Origin: Streptomyces sp. NBC_01235
GTDB taxonomy: Bacteria; Actinomycetota; Actinomycetes; Streptomycetales; Streptomycetaceae
NCBI RefSeq assembly: GCF_035989285.1
Contig: NZ_CP108513.1
Location: forward strand, 2,914,001-2,978,000
Length of the DNA stretch: 64,000 bases
Direction of reading: 5' to 3'
A program made the position numbers and the translations under genes. The notes beneath the pieces are model-generated. The model worked only from the letters and a program-made list of their open reading frames with translations, was not told the origin of the DNA and did not search any database. This document shows, piece by piece, positions 40,640 through 47,334 of this stretch (position 1 is the first letter of the stretch; every line of letters starts with the position of its first letter).

Positions 40640-41428
40640 ATGCTCTCGGAACCGCGCTCTGGTCGCCTTGCCGCTTGGGGAAATGCCCTGTTGGCCGGAT
40701 TTGTCTCGCCGGACGACGCCGTCATCGCCATCGTCGGCGAGGACGCCGTGCACCGGGTGGAAGGGCTGCCCGGTGAGTCGGCGCCCGTCGGGCTCACGCT
40801 CGCGCTGGGCCGGCTGCGGGCGCTCGGCGTGAGCGGGCTGCGGGTGGCGCTGCCCGCGCCGGGGCATCCGCTGGGGCTGAGCGGACCTCCCGAGTTCAAC
40901 GCGCGGGCGCTGGAGGCGGAGGAGGCGGTGGTCTGTCACGGCGCCGGGTACGGGCTGGTGCCCGAGGTGTACGAGGCGGGGCCCGACGGCGATGTGCACG
41001 TCGAGGTCGTGTGGCGGTGCCTGCCGGTGCGGGAGGCTCCCCCGGCCGACGTGCCGTCATTGGGCGAGGCGGAGCGGGAGCTGGCGGAGGCGCTGCGGGA
41101 CGCCACGGCGGTGCTGTCGCGGCTGGACCTGGCGGGGTCGGGGCCGGTGGCGGAGGCGGCGATCGACGCGTACCGGGCTCGGGCCGAGCGGGGGCGGGAG
41201 GTACTGGCGCCCGGGTATCCGCCTCGGGCGGTGCGGGTGCTGGAGATGGCGCAGCGGGTGGGGTTGCTGGTGTCGCTGGCGTACGAGAACGGGCCGGGCG
41301 GTGCGGTGAGCTCCGCGGAGATGGCGGCGCGTTCGGAGGCGTTGCGGCCGGTCGAGCGGACGGCTCGGCGGGCGCAGGTCGCCGCGTACAACGCCGTCGT
41401 GGAGGAGCGGGAGCGGGGGGTTCGGTGA
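40640..41428 (+). CDS. Conserved hypothetical protein
   Basis: This 262-residue soluble protein of unknown function has an N-terminal half of beta-alpha character (NALLAGFVSPDDAVIAIVG, RALGVSGLRVALPAPGHPLG) and a C-terminal half of long Ala/Arg-rich helices (AIDAYRARAERGREVLAPGY, RVLEMAQRVGLLVSLAYENG). It is divergent from the lone ABC ATPase gene (153 bp apart). The ATG at 40640 follows GGGTGGGGG. I do not recognise a named domain. Confidence 0.8.
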   Translation: MLSEPRSGRLAAWGNALLAGFVSPDDAVIAIVGEDAVHRVEGLPGESAPVGLTLALGRLRALGVSGLRVALPAPGHPLGLSGPPEFNARALEAEEAVVCHGAGYGLVPEVYEAGPDGDVHVEVVWRCLPVREAPPADVPSLGEAERELAEALRDATAVLSRLDLAGSGPVAEAAIDAYRARAERGREVLAPGYPPRAVRVLEMAQRVGLLVSLAYENGPGGAVSSAEMAARSEALRPVERTARRAQVAAYNAVVEERERGVR

Positions 41429-41516
41429 GGGGGTTCCTGGTTGACGTCGGCTGGTGCGGCCGGTCCTGGGGCTGTGCCCCCCAGACCCCCGTATCGGCCC
41501 TGACGGAGCCTCGTCC

Positions 41517-41802
41517 TCAAGCGCCGGACGGGCGGGAGGGTGCGGACCGGCGTTGAAAGGTCCCGCCATGGCGAAGGTCCCGTCCTGCAGAAAGGCCCAC
41601 GCGTCGTCGTTGACGTGCGGGCCCCTCCGTGGCTGCGGTGGCGACGTCGGTAGCTGTTGCACGAGAGCTGTTGCCCGAGCCGACGCCCGGCGACTTCACG
41701 GCCGCGTCTTCGGCACCCGCGCCGGCGACGGCGGCACCGGCCGAGGCGCCCGGGTATACCGGCGACGGTGGGGGCGACGACAGCCTTCTTGGCGATGTTC
41801 AT
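41517..41802 (-). pseudogene. Decayed chaplin gene
   Basis: A perfect ribosome site (AGGAG eight bases before ATG at 41802) is followed by MNIAKKAVVAPTVAG, a chaplin-like signal peptide start. After a frameshift near 41755 comes ASAGAAVAGAGAEDAAVKSP and GVGSGNS, matching the mature chaplin start (SPGV.SGN). The rest of the domain, with the VPVHVPVN and NPAFGN motifs, is not recognisable in any frame. The region downstream to 41430 is GC-rich intergenic sequence. Confidence 0.7.
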
Positions 41803-41992
41803 GGGAAGCGCTCCTGCTGCGTCTGCGTCTGCGCCCCGGCCGCGGGTCGTGCCCTGCCCCACGCGAAGGTCGTCCGCAACAGTGCGGGGAGTGACCACGA
41901 CGCAGCTCGTTCGGGTCACTGGAGCGACAAGACCGGCCTCCCCCGGTGGGGGCCGGGGGAGGCCGGAGGTCACTGCGGGTCCGGGCGGGACC

Positions 41993-42238
41993 TCAGTGGT
42001 TGAGACCCAGGTTGCCGAAGGCCGGGTTCAGCGCGCCGACGACGTTCACGCTGTTGCCGACCACGTTGACCGGAACGTGAACCGGGGCCTGGACGAGGTT
42101 GCCCGAGACGACGCCCGGCGACCCCTTGGCCTCGCCGAGGGCCGTGGCGCCGTCGGTGGCGGCGGCCATGCCGGCACCCGCGGCCATCAGCCCACCGGCC
42201 ACCATCGTCACAGCCGCCGCCTTCTTCAGGTTCTTCAC
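41993..42238 (-). CDS. chpE: Chaplin ChpE, secreted surface protein
   Basis: This 81-residue precursor has a signal peptide of about 27 residues (KNLKKAAAVTMVAGGLMAAG) and a single chaplin domain: GSPGVVSGNLVQAPVHVPVN, then NSVNVVGALNPAFGN. The two Cys found in most short chaplins are replaced (NVVGN), as in ChpE of S. coelicolor. Chaplins self-assemble into amyloid fibrils that let aerial hyphae escape the surface. The GTG at 42238 has AGGAGGGG six bases upstream; longer in-frame extensions are rejected. Confidence 0.93.
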   Translation of the reverse strand: MKNLKKAAAVTMVAGGLMAAGAGMAAATDGATALGEAKGSPGVVSGNLVQAPVHVPVNVVGNSVNVVGALNPAFGNLGLNH

Positions 42239-42392
42239 TTCTGACCCCTCCTGGTGATCGCCGCGGCAGTCGCCGCGGCACGCACTGGAGAACGGCGGAG
42301 ATCGACAAAGGATGCGCCATCCGAGGGACATTCCCACGACGGTATGAATCTCGGATCGGAAGTCAACCTTCCATGTTGTCGGCCCGCCTGTC

Positions 42393-43034
42393 TCAGCCGG
42401 TCACGCCATGGCGTACGGCCCACAGCGCGGCCTGGGTGCGGTCCGCGAGGTCGAGCTTCATCAGGATGTTCGAGACATGTGTCTTGACCGTCTTCTCGGA
42501 GAGGACCAGGGCGCGGGCGATCTCCCGGTTGGAGCGGCCGTCCGCTATCAGGCCGAGCACCTCTCGCTCCCGTTCGGTGAGCGAACCGCCCCTCCGCTGC
42601 CCCGAGTTGGCCTCGTCCTGGGAGAGGAGCGCGCCGGCGACCTCCGGCTGGAGCAGGATGTGGCCGGCGTGGACCGAGCGGATGGCGCCGGCCAATGCGT
42701 CGGGGTCCACGTCCTTGTAGACATACCCGGCGGCGCCCGCGCGCAGGGCCGGGACGACCGTGCGCTGTTCGGTGAAGCTGGTGACGATCAGCACGCGCGC
42801 GGGGTTGTCGAGTTCGCGGAGTTTGCGGAGGGCCTCGACGCCGTCCATGCCGGGCATCTTGACGTCCATCAGGACGACGTCCGGTTTCAACTCCTCGGCG
42901 AGGGCGACCCCTTCGGCGCCGTCCGCGGCCTCGCCGACGACCTCGATGTCGTCCTGCACTTCGAGGAAGGTGCGCAGGCCCCGGCGGACGACCTGGTGGT
43001 CGTCGACGAGCAGCACCTTGATTGCGTCAGCCAC
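42393..43034 (-). CDS. NarL/LuxR-type response regulator
   Basis: This 213-residue regulator has a receiver domain with acidic pair D11-D12, phospho-acceptor D57 in VVLMDVKMPGMDG and the conserved Lys in GYVYKDVDP, then a LuxR helix-turn-helix (LTEREREVLGLIADGRSNRE, then LVLSEKTVKTHVSNIL). It overlaps the end of the upstream histidine kinase gene by eight bases, so the pair is translationally coupled. It lies next to chpE, but regulation of chpE is only a possibility. Confidence 0.95.
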   Translation of the reverse strand: MADAIKVLLVDDHQVVRRGLRTFLEVQDDIEVVGEAADGAEGVALAEELKPDVVLMDVKMPGMDGVEALRKLRELDNPARVLIVTSFTEQRTVVPALRAGAAGYVYKDVDPDALAGAIRSVHAGHILLQPEVAGALLSQDEANSGQRRGGSLTEREREVLGLIADGRSNREIARALVLSEKTVKTHVSNILMKLDLADRTQAALWAVRHGVTG

Positions 43035-44172
43035 CGGGAGCCTCCATCTCGATCGTGGTGCCCTTGCCGGGCGCCGATTCCACCGTGAGCGTGCCGCCGA
43101 CCCCGCTCGCCCGGTCCCGCATCGACACCAGGCCCAGATGGCGACCGGCCCGGCGGACCGTCGTCGGGTCGAAGCCGGCGCCGTCGTCCGTGACGCGCAG
43201 GACCGTGTCCTGGCCGCGCTTGTGGAGGGTGACCTCGACCCGCTCCGCCCCGGAGTGGCGCAGCGCGTTGTGCAGGGCTTCCTGGGCGACCCGCAGCAGG
43301 GCCTCCTCCTGGGCGGCGGGCAGGGCGCGGACGCCGTGGCTGGTGAAGGTCACACGCGCGGTGTGGGCGCGGTCGAGGACCTGGATCTGGGTGCGGAGGG
43401 TCGCGACGAGACCGTCCTCGTCGAGGGCTGCGGGCCTCAACTCCACTACCGCGGCCCGCAGTTCGTCGGCCGCTTCGGCGGCGAGCGCGGCGACCTGCTG
43501 CAACTCGCCCTTCGCGCGCGAGGGGTCGCGGTCGACGAGGGCGGCGGCGGCCTGGGCCGTCAGACGCAGGGAGAACAGCTTCTGGCTGACCGCGTCGTGC
43601 AACTCATGGGCCAGCCGGGAGCGTTCCTCGGCGATGGTCAGCTCGCGGCTGCGCTCGTACAGGCGGGCGTTGGTGAGGGCTATCGCGGCGTGCTGGGCGA
43701 GGATCGAGAGCAGTTCCTCGTCCTCTTCCGTGAAGCCACAGCTTCCGTCGGGCTTGGGACAGTTCTTGTTGGCCAGGAACAGCGCGCCGATGACCTCGTC
43801 GCCGTCGCGGACGGGCAGGCCCAGGAAGTCGGACATGTCGGGGTGCGTCGACGGCCAGCCCTCGAAGCGGGGGTCCTTGCGGACGTCGGCGAGGCGCTCG
43901 ACCTTGGCCTCCTGGAGCATCGCGGCGAGGATGCCGTGCTGACGCGGGAGCGGGCCGATGGCCTTCCACTGCTTGTCGCTGACGCCGTCGACGACGAACT
44001 GGGCGAACCCACCGTGGTCGTCGGGGACGCCGAGGGCGGCGTACCGCGCGTCGAGCAGTTCGCGGGCGGAGGCGACGATCGTCTTGAGGACGTCGCGCAC
44101 CTCCAGGTGCCTGCTCATGGCCAGCAGCGCGGTACTCACCGCGGCGAGGCCGGACCGGGGGCCTTGACTCAT
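43027..44172 (-). CDS. GAF-domain sensor histidine kinase (NarX-like)
   Basis: This 381-residue cytoplasmic kinase has an N-terminal GAF domain (about 20-170, with ALGVPDDHGGFAQFVVDG and LFLANKNCPKPDGSCGFTEE), a HisKA_3 dimerisation region with the phospho-acceptor His in RSRLAHELHDAVSQKLFSLR, and a C-terminal HATPase with VTDDGAGFDP and GLVSMRDRA. There is no membrane segment, so an internal ligand or redox signal is likely; the two Cys in the GAF domain are noteworthy. ATG at 44172. It forms a pair with the overlapping response regulator gene. Confidence 0.94.
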   Translation of the reverse strand: MSQGPRSGLAAVSTALLAMSRHLEVRDVLKTIVASARELLDARYAALGVPDDHGGFAQFVVDGVSDKQWKAIGPLPRQHGILAAMLQEAKVERLADVRKDPRFEGWPSTHPDMSDFLGLPVRDGDEVIGALFLANKNCPKPDGSCGFTEEDEELLSILAQHAAIALTNARLYERSRELTIAEERSRLAHELHDAVSQKLFSLRLTAQAAAALVDRDPSRAKGELQQVAALAAEAADELRAAVVELRPAALDEDGLVATLRTQIQVLDRAHTARVTFTSHGVRALPAAQEEALLRVAQEALHNALRHSGAERVEVTLHKRGQDTVLRVTDDGAGFDPTTVRRAGRHLGLVSMRDRASGVGGTLTVESAPGKGTTIEMEAPGG

Positions 44173-44413
44173 GCCCTCACGGTACCGGCGGGGTGTGACA
44201 GCGCGGATCGGACCTGTGACGGCCGCGGGCTGGGGCGGGAGACCTAGGTCCGAGGTCCCCGGTACGGCGGCCCAGGGCGCGGGGACCGGGATTGCGGGCG
44301 TACGACGAAGGGCCCTTTCGCTTGCGTCCCGCGTCCGAGGCGGGGGGCGGGGGCCGGTTCCTAGGTTGGGGTCATCGCCGAACGGAGGCGGGTCGGACGA
44401 GGGGACGGTTGTC

Positions 44414-45112
44414 ATGCCGGTAGCGATCATCACGGGTGCCTCGAAGGGGCTGGGGCGGGCGTTGGCGGAGGCGCTGGCCGCGCGGGGCTGGGATCTGGTG
44501 CTCGACGCCAGAACGGCGGAGGTGCTGAAGGAGGCGGCGGCGGCCGTGGCGTTGTACGGGACCCGGGTCGAGGCCCGCGCGGGGGATGTCACGGATCCGG
44601 GGCACCGGTCCGAGCTGGTGGCGGCCGCCCGGCGGCTGGGTGGCTGCGACCTGCTGGTGAACAACGCGAGCGCGCTGGGCGCCGAGCCGCTGGTGCGGCT
44701 GGAGAAGCTGCCGCTGGACGGGCTGCGGCGGGCGCTGGAGGTGAACGTCGTGGCGGCGCTGGGGCTGGTCCAGGAGGCGCTGCCGCTGCTGCGCGGGGCG
44801 CGGGCGGGCGCGGTGATCACCGTCAGCTCGGACGCGGCCGCCGAGGCGTACGAGACGTGGGGCGGCTACGGGGCGTCCAAGGCGGCCCTGGACCAGCTCG
44901 CGGCGGTGCTCTCCGCGGAGGAGCCCGGACTGCGGGTGTGGGCGGTGGACCCCGGGGACATGGCCACGGACCTGTACGCGGCGGCCGTACCGGACGACGA
45001 CGATCCGCGGCCGGAACCGGCAGGGGTGGCGCCGGCCTTTCTGCGGCTGCTGGACGAGCGGCCGGCGAGCGGGCGGTACGCGGCTCCGGCCCTGCTGGAG
45101 GGACGGCGATGA
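44414..45112 (+). CDS. Short-chain dehydrogenase/reductase
   Basis: This 232-residue SDR has the NADP-binding TGASKGLG, NNAS motif (LLVNNASALG), catalytic Ser in VITVSSDAAAEA and YxxxK in GGYGASKAAL, then PGDMATDLY. The substrate is unknown. The ATG at 44414 has GAGGGGA eight bases upstream. Its stop overlaps the start of the queA-like gene (ATGA), implying coupling. Confidence 0.92.
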   Translation: MPVAIITGASKGLGRALAEALAARGWDLVLDARTAEVLKEAAAAVALYGTRVEARAGDVTDPGHRSELVAAARRLGGCDLLVNNASALGAEPLVRLEKLPLDGLRRALEVNVVAALGLVQEALPLLRGARAGAVITVSSDAAAEAYETWGGYGASKAALDQLAAVLSAEEPGLRVWAVDPGDMATDLYAAAVPDDDDPRPEPAGVAPAFLRLLDERPASGRYAAPALLEGRR

Positions 45113-46191
45113 CGCTGGCCGTGCAGGTGCCGGAGGAGCTGTCGGCGCGGGTGCCGGCCGAACAGCGCGGGCCGGGTCGGGAGCGCAGTGACGTACGGCT
45201 GCTGGTGTCGCGGGGGACGGAGGTGGCGCATCACGCGTTCCGGGAGCTGCCGTGCCTGCTGCGGGCCGGGGACCTGCTCGTGGTGAACACCTCGCCCACG
45301 CTGGCGGCGGCCGTCGACGGGCGGATCGGGCACGCGCGTGTGGTGGTGCACTTCTCCACGCGCGGGGACGACGGCCGGTGGGCCGTCGAGCTGCGGGATC
45401 CGGACGGGAGAGGCACCACACGCGCGCGTGCGGGCGGCCCGGCGGGAGTGGAGGTGCGGCTGCCCTGGGGTGTGCGGCTGGCGCTGGAGGAGCCGCTGAG
45501 CCCCGGGAGCGGGCGGTTGTGGTGGGCGCGGGTGTCCCCCTGCGGGGCGGTGCCCGGGCTGCTGCGGGAGCACGGACGCCCGATCCGATACTCCTATACG
45601 GAGCGGGATCAGCCGCTGTCCGTCTACCAGACGGTGTTCGCGCTGCCGTCGGCCGACGGGGCGGGCAGCGCGGAGATGCCGAGTGCGGCACGGCCCTTCA
45701 CCCCGGGGCTGGTGGCCGAGCTGGTGAGCCGGGGGGTGCAGTTCGCGCCGGTCACGCTGCACACGGGGGTCGCCTCGGCGGAGGCGCACGAGCCGCCGTG
45801 TCCGGAGCGGTTCGCGGTGCCGGATGCCTCGGCTCGGCTGATCAACGCGGCGAAGGCCGGGGACGGGCGGGTGATCGCCGTCGGTACGACGGCCGTGCGG
45901 GCCGTGGAGTCGGCGGCCGGGGCGGACGGGGTCGTACGCGCGCGTGCGGGGTGGACGGATCTCGTCGTCACTCCCGCGCGCGGGGTGCGGGTGGTGGACG
46001 GGCTGCTGACCGGGCTGCACGAGCCGGAGGCCTCGCACCTGCTGATGCTGGAGGCGGTGGCGGGACGGGCCGCGATCGACCAGGGCTACGACGAGGCGCT
46101 GCGCGGGCTCTACCTGTGGCACGAGTTCGGGGACGTGCACCTCGTCCTCCCCGAGAATTGCACTGACACAGAGCATTGCTTTGGCAACTAG
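45109..46191 (+). CDS. queA: QueA-like S-adenosylmethionine:tRNA ribosyltransferase-isomerase
   Basis: This 360-residue protein is recognised by LRAGDLLVVNTSPTLAAAV, RPIRYSYTERDQPLSVYQTV, PFTPGLVAELVSRGVQFAPV, TLHTG and VGTTAVRAVESA. QueA transfers the ribosyl part of SAM to preQ1-modified tRNA in queuosine synthesis. Compared with the classical motif (GSVAAPTAGLHFT-type), this protein has SAEMPSAARPFT, so the active-site loop is divergent. The function should be treated as QueA-like. No other queuosine genes are in the window. It is translationally coupled to the upstream SDR gene. Confidence 0.82.
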   Translation: MTLAVQVPEELSARVPAEQRGPGRERSDVRLLVSRGTEVAHHAFRELPCLLRAGDLLVVNTSPTLAAAVDGRIGHARVVVHFSTRGDDGRWAVELRDPDGRGTTRARAGGPAGVEVRLPWGVRLALEEPLSPGSGRLWWARVSPCGAVPGLLREHGRPIRYSYTERDQPLSVYQTVFALPSADGAGSAEMPSAARPFTPGLVAELVSRGVQFAPVTLHTGVASAEAHEPPCPERFAVPDASARLINAAKAGDGRVIAVGTTAVRAVESAAGADGVVRARAGWTDLVVTPARGVRVVDGLLTGLHEPEASHLLMLEAVAGRAAIDQGYDEALRGLYLWHEFGDVHLVLPENCTDTEHCFGN

Positions 46192-46282
46192 CGGTGAGAA
46201 AGGGTCGGGGCCCGTGTGAGCCCGCACATAGGGCGCAGATCACCTACGAAGGCCAATAGGAGACAAAGGGGGCCCTCATGAG

Positions 46283-46312
46283 CGGGACAGATGGTTCCAT
46301 CTGTCCCGTTTT
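46283..46312 (+). terminator. Rho-independent terminator after queA
   Basis: A 12-bp perfect stem (CGGGACAGATGG / CCATCTGTCCCG) with a TT centre is followed by TTTT. It lies about 90 bp past queA and upstream of the promoter of the next gene. Confidence 0.88.
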
Positions 46313-46353
46313 GCCCTTCCCCGATCCACTATCGAGGATCGTACGTCACACCT

Positions 46354-46382
46354 TTGCCTGGCCTTTTTGCGGCCGCTAAGAA
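46354..46382 (+). promoter_or_regulatory. Promoter of the lytic transglycosylase gene
   Basis: A -35 TTGCCT (46354-46359) and a -10 TAAGAA (46377-46382) are separated by 17 bp. This predicts transcription start at about 46389-46391, exactly where the structured leader begins. Confidence 0.6.
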
Positions 46383-46390
46383 TGGCTCCT

Positions 46391-46469
46391 GTCGCTCAGC
46401 GCCGTGGGTCTCCCCCGCGGCGCTCGTGCCGAAAGCACCCGCTGTCCGCCGTCGGACGAAGAGAGCGAC
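46391..46469 (+). ncRNA. Predicted branched 5'-leader RNA structure
   Basis: A closing 7-bp helix, GTCGCTC (46391-46397) with GAGCGAC (46463-46469), encloses three hairpins. The first has arms AGCGCCGTGGG / CCCGCGGCGCT with one wobble pair (46398-46424). The second is GTGC-CGAAA-GCAC (46426-46438). The third is GTCCG-CCGT-CGGAC (46444-46457). Together they form a compact four-way junction filling most of the predicted 5' UTR. It could be a riboswitch-like or stability element. It does not match the c-di-AMP (ydaO) consensus known upstream of some Streptomyces wall-hydrolase genes. Confidence 0.5.
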
Positions 46470-46498
46470 CTCCGCGCTATTCGAAGAGGTCCTTCCGC

Positions 46499-47263
46499 AT
46501 GCCCAAGAACACTCACAAGATCGCGATCGCCGGTGCGGCCACCCTCGGCGCCGCCGCCCTCGCCTTCTCCGTGGTGCCGGCCGACGCGCAGACGACCACT
46601 ACGGACGCCGTCTCCTCGGCCCGGGTCGCCTACAGCTCCAAGCCGGCGCAGGACGTCAAGGCCAGTGTGACCGACCAGCTGGCCGGGGCGAGCGTGAAGG
46701 TCGACGCCATCGGGGCGAAGAAGAAGGCCGCCGCGGACGCCGTCGCCGAGAAGAAGGCCGCCGCGGACGCCGTCGCCAAGAAGAAGGCCGCTGCCGAAGC
46801 GGCCGCGAAGGCCGCCGCCGCGAAGAAGAAGGCGGCCGCCGCGGCCGCCGCCAAGAAGGCCGCGGCCGCGCGCAAGGCGAAGGAGGCCGCGAGCCGGTCG
46901 GCCAAGCGCCCCGTGATCAAGAAGGCCACCGTCAAGCGGTACGCCAACAGCCTCGACGGCTGGATCAAGCACTCCCTGGACATCATGAAGTCCAAGGGCA
47001 TCCCGGGCAGCTACCACGGCCTGCACAAGAACATCATGCGGGAGTCCTCGGGCAACCCGAACGCGATCAACGACTGGGACATCAACGCCATCAACGGCAT
47101 CCCGTCCAAGGGTCTGCTGCAGGTGATCCCGCCGACGTTCGCCGCGTACCACGTCCCCGGCACGTCCTGGAACATCTACGACCCGGTCGCCAACATCACC
47201 GCCGCCGCGAACTACGCGGCCGACAAGTACGGCTCGATCGACAACGTCAACAGCGCGTACTGA
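46499..47263 (+). CDS. Secreted transglycosylase-SLT-domain protein
   Basis: This 254-residue exported protein has a signal peptide of about 30 residues (IAGAATLGAAALAFSVVPAD) and a Lys/Ala-rich linker of repeated AKKKAAADAV/AEKKAAA units (about residues 70-135) that may be helical or wall-interacting. The C-terminal lysozyme-like SLT domain has the catalytic Glu in IMRESSGNPNAINDWD and GLLQVIPPTFAAYH. It is predicted to cleave peptidoglycan glycan strands outside the membrane. The ATG at 46499 has only a modest AGAGG site. It is preceded by the branched leader and followed by a strong hairpin. Confidence 0.9.
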   Translation: MPKNTHKIAIAGAATLGAAALAFSVVPADAQTTTTDAVSSARVAYSSKPAQDVKASVTDQLAGASVKVDAIGAKKKAAADAVAEKKAAADAVAKKKAAAEAAAKAAAAKKKAAAAAAAKKAAAARKAKEAASRSAKRPVIKKATVKRYANSLDGWIKHSLDIMKSKGIPGSYHGLHKNIMRESSGNPNAINDWDINAINGIPSKGLLQVIPPTFAAYHVPGTSWNIYDPVANITAAANYAADKYGSIDNVNSAY

Positions 47264-47273
47264 GCGACCTCCG

Positions 47274-47323
47274 GTACGCCGATGGGCGGCACCCCAGGTA
47301 CGGGGTGCCGCCCATCGGCGTAC
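47274..47323. terminator. Bidirectional terminator
   Basis: A perfect 22-bp inverted repeat (47274-47295 / 47302-47323) with a 6-base loop lies between convergent genes. Confidence 0.88.
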
Positions 47324-47334
47324 TGCGTGAGCGA

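Noticed and set aside
46278..46379. Small leader ORF starting ATGAGCGGGACAG before the transglycosylase gene
   Set aside because: It overlaps the queA terminator hairpin and lies upstream of the predicted promoter, so it is unlikely to be translated as a leader peptide.
46391..46469. c-di-AMP (ydaO) riboswitch
   Set aside because: The conserved ydaO core sequences are absent, so only an unclassified structured leader is claimed.
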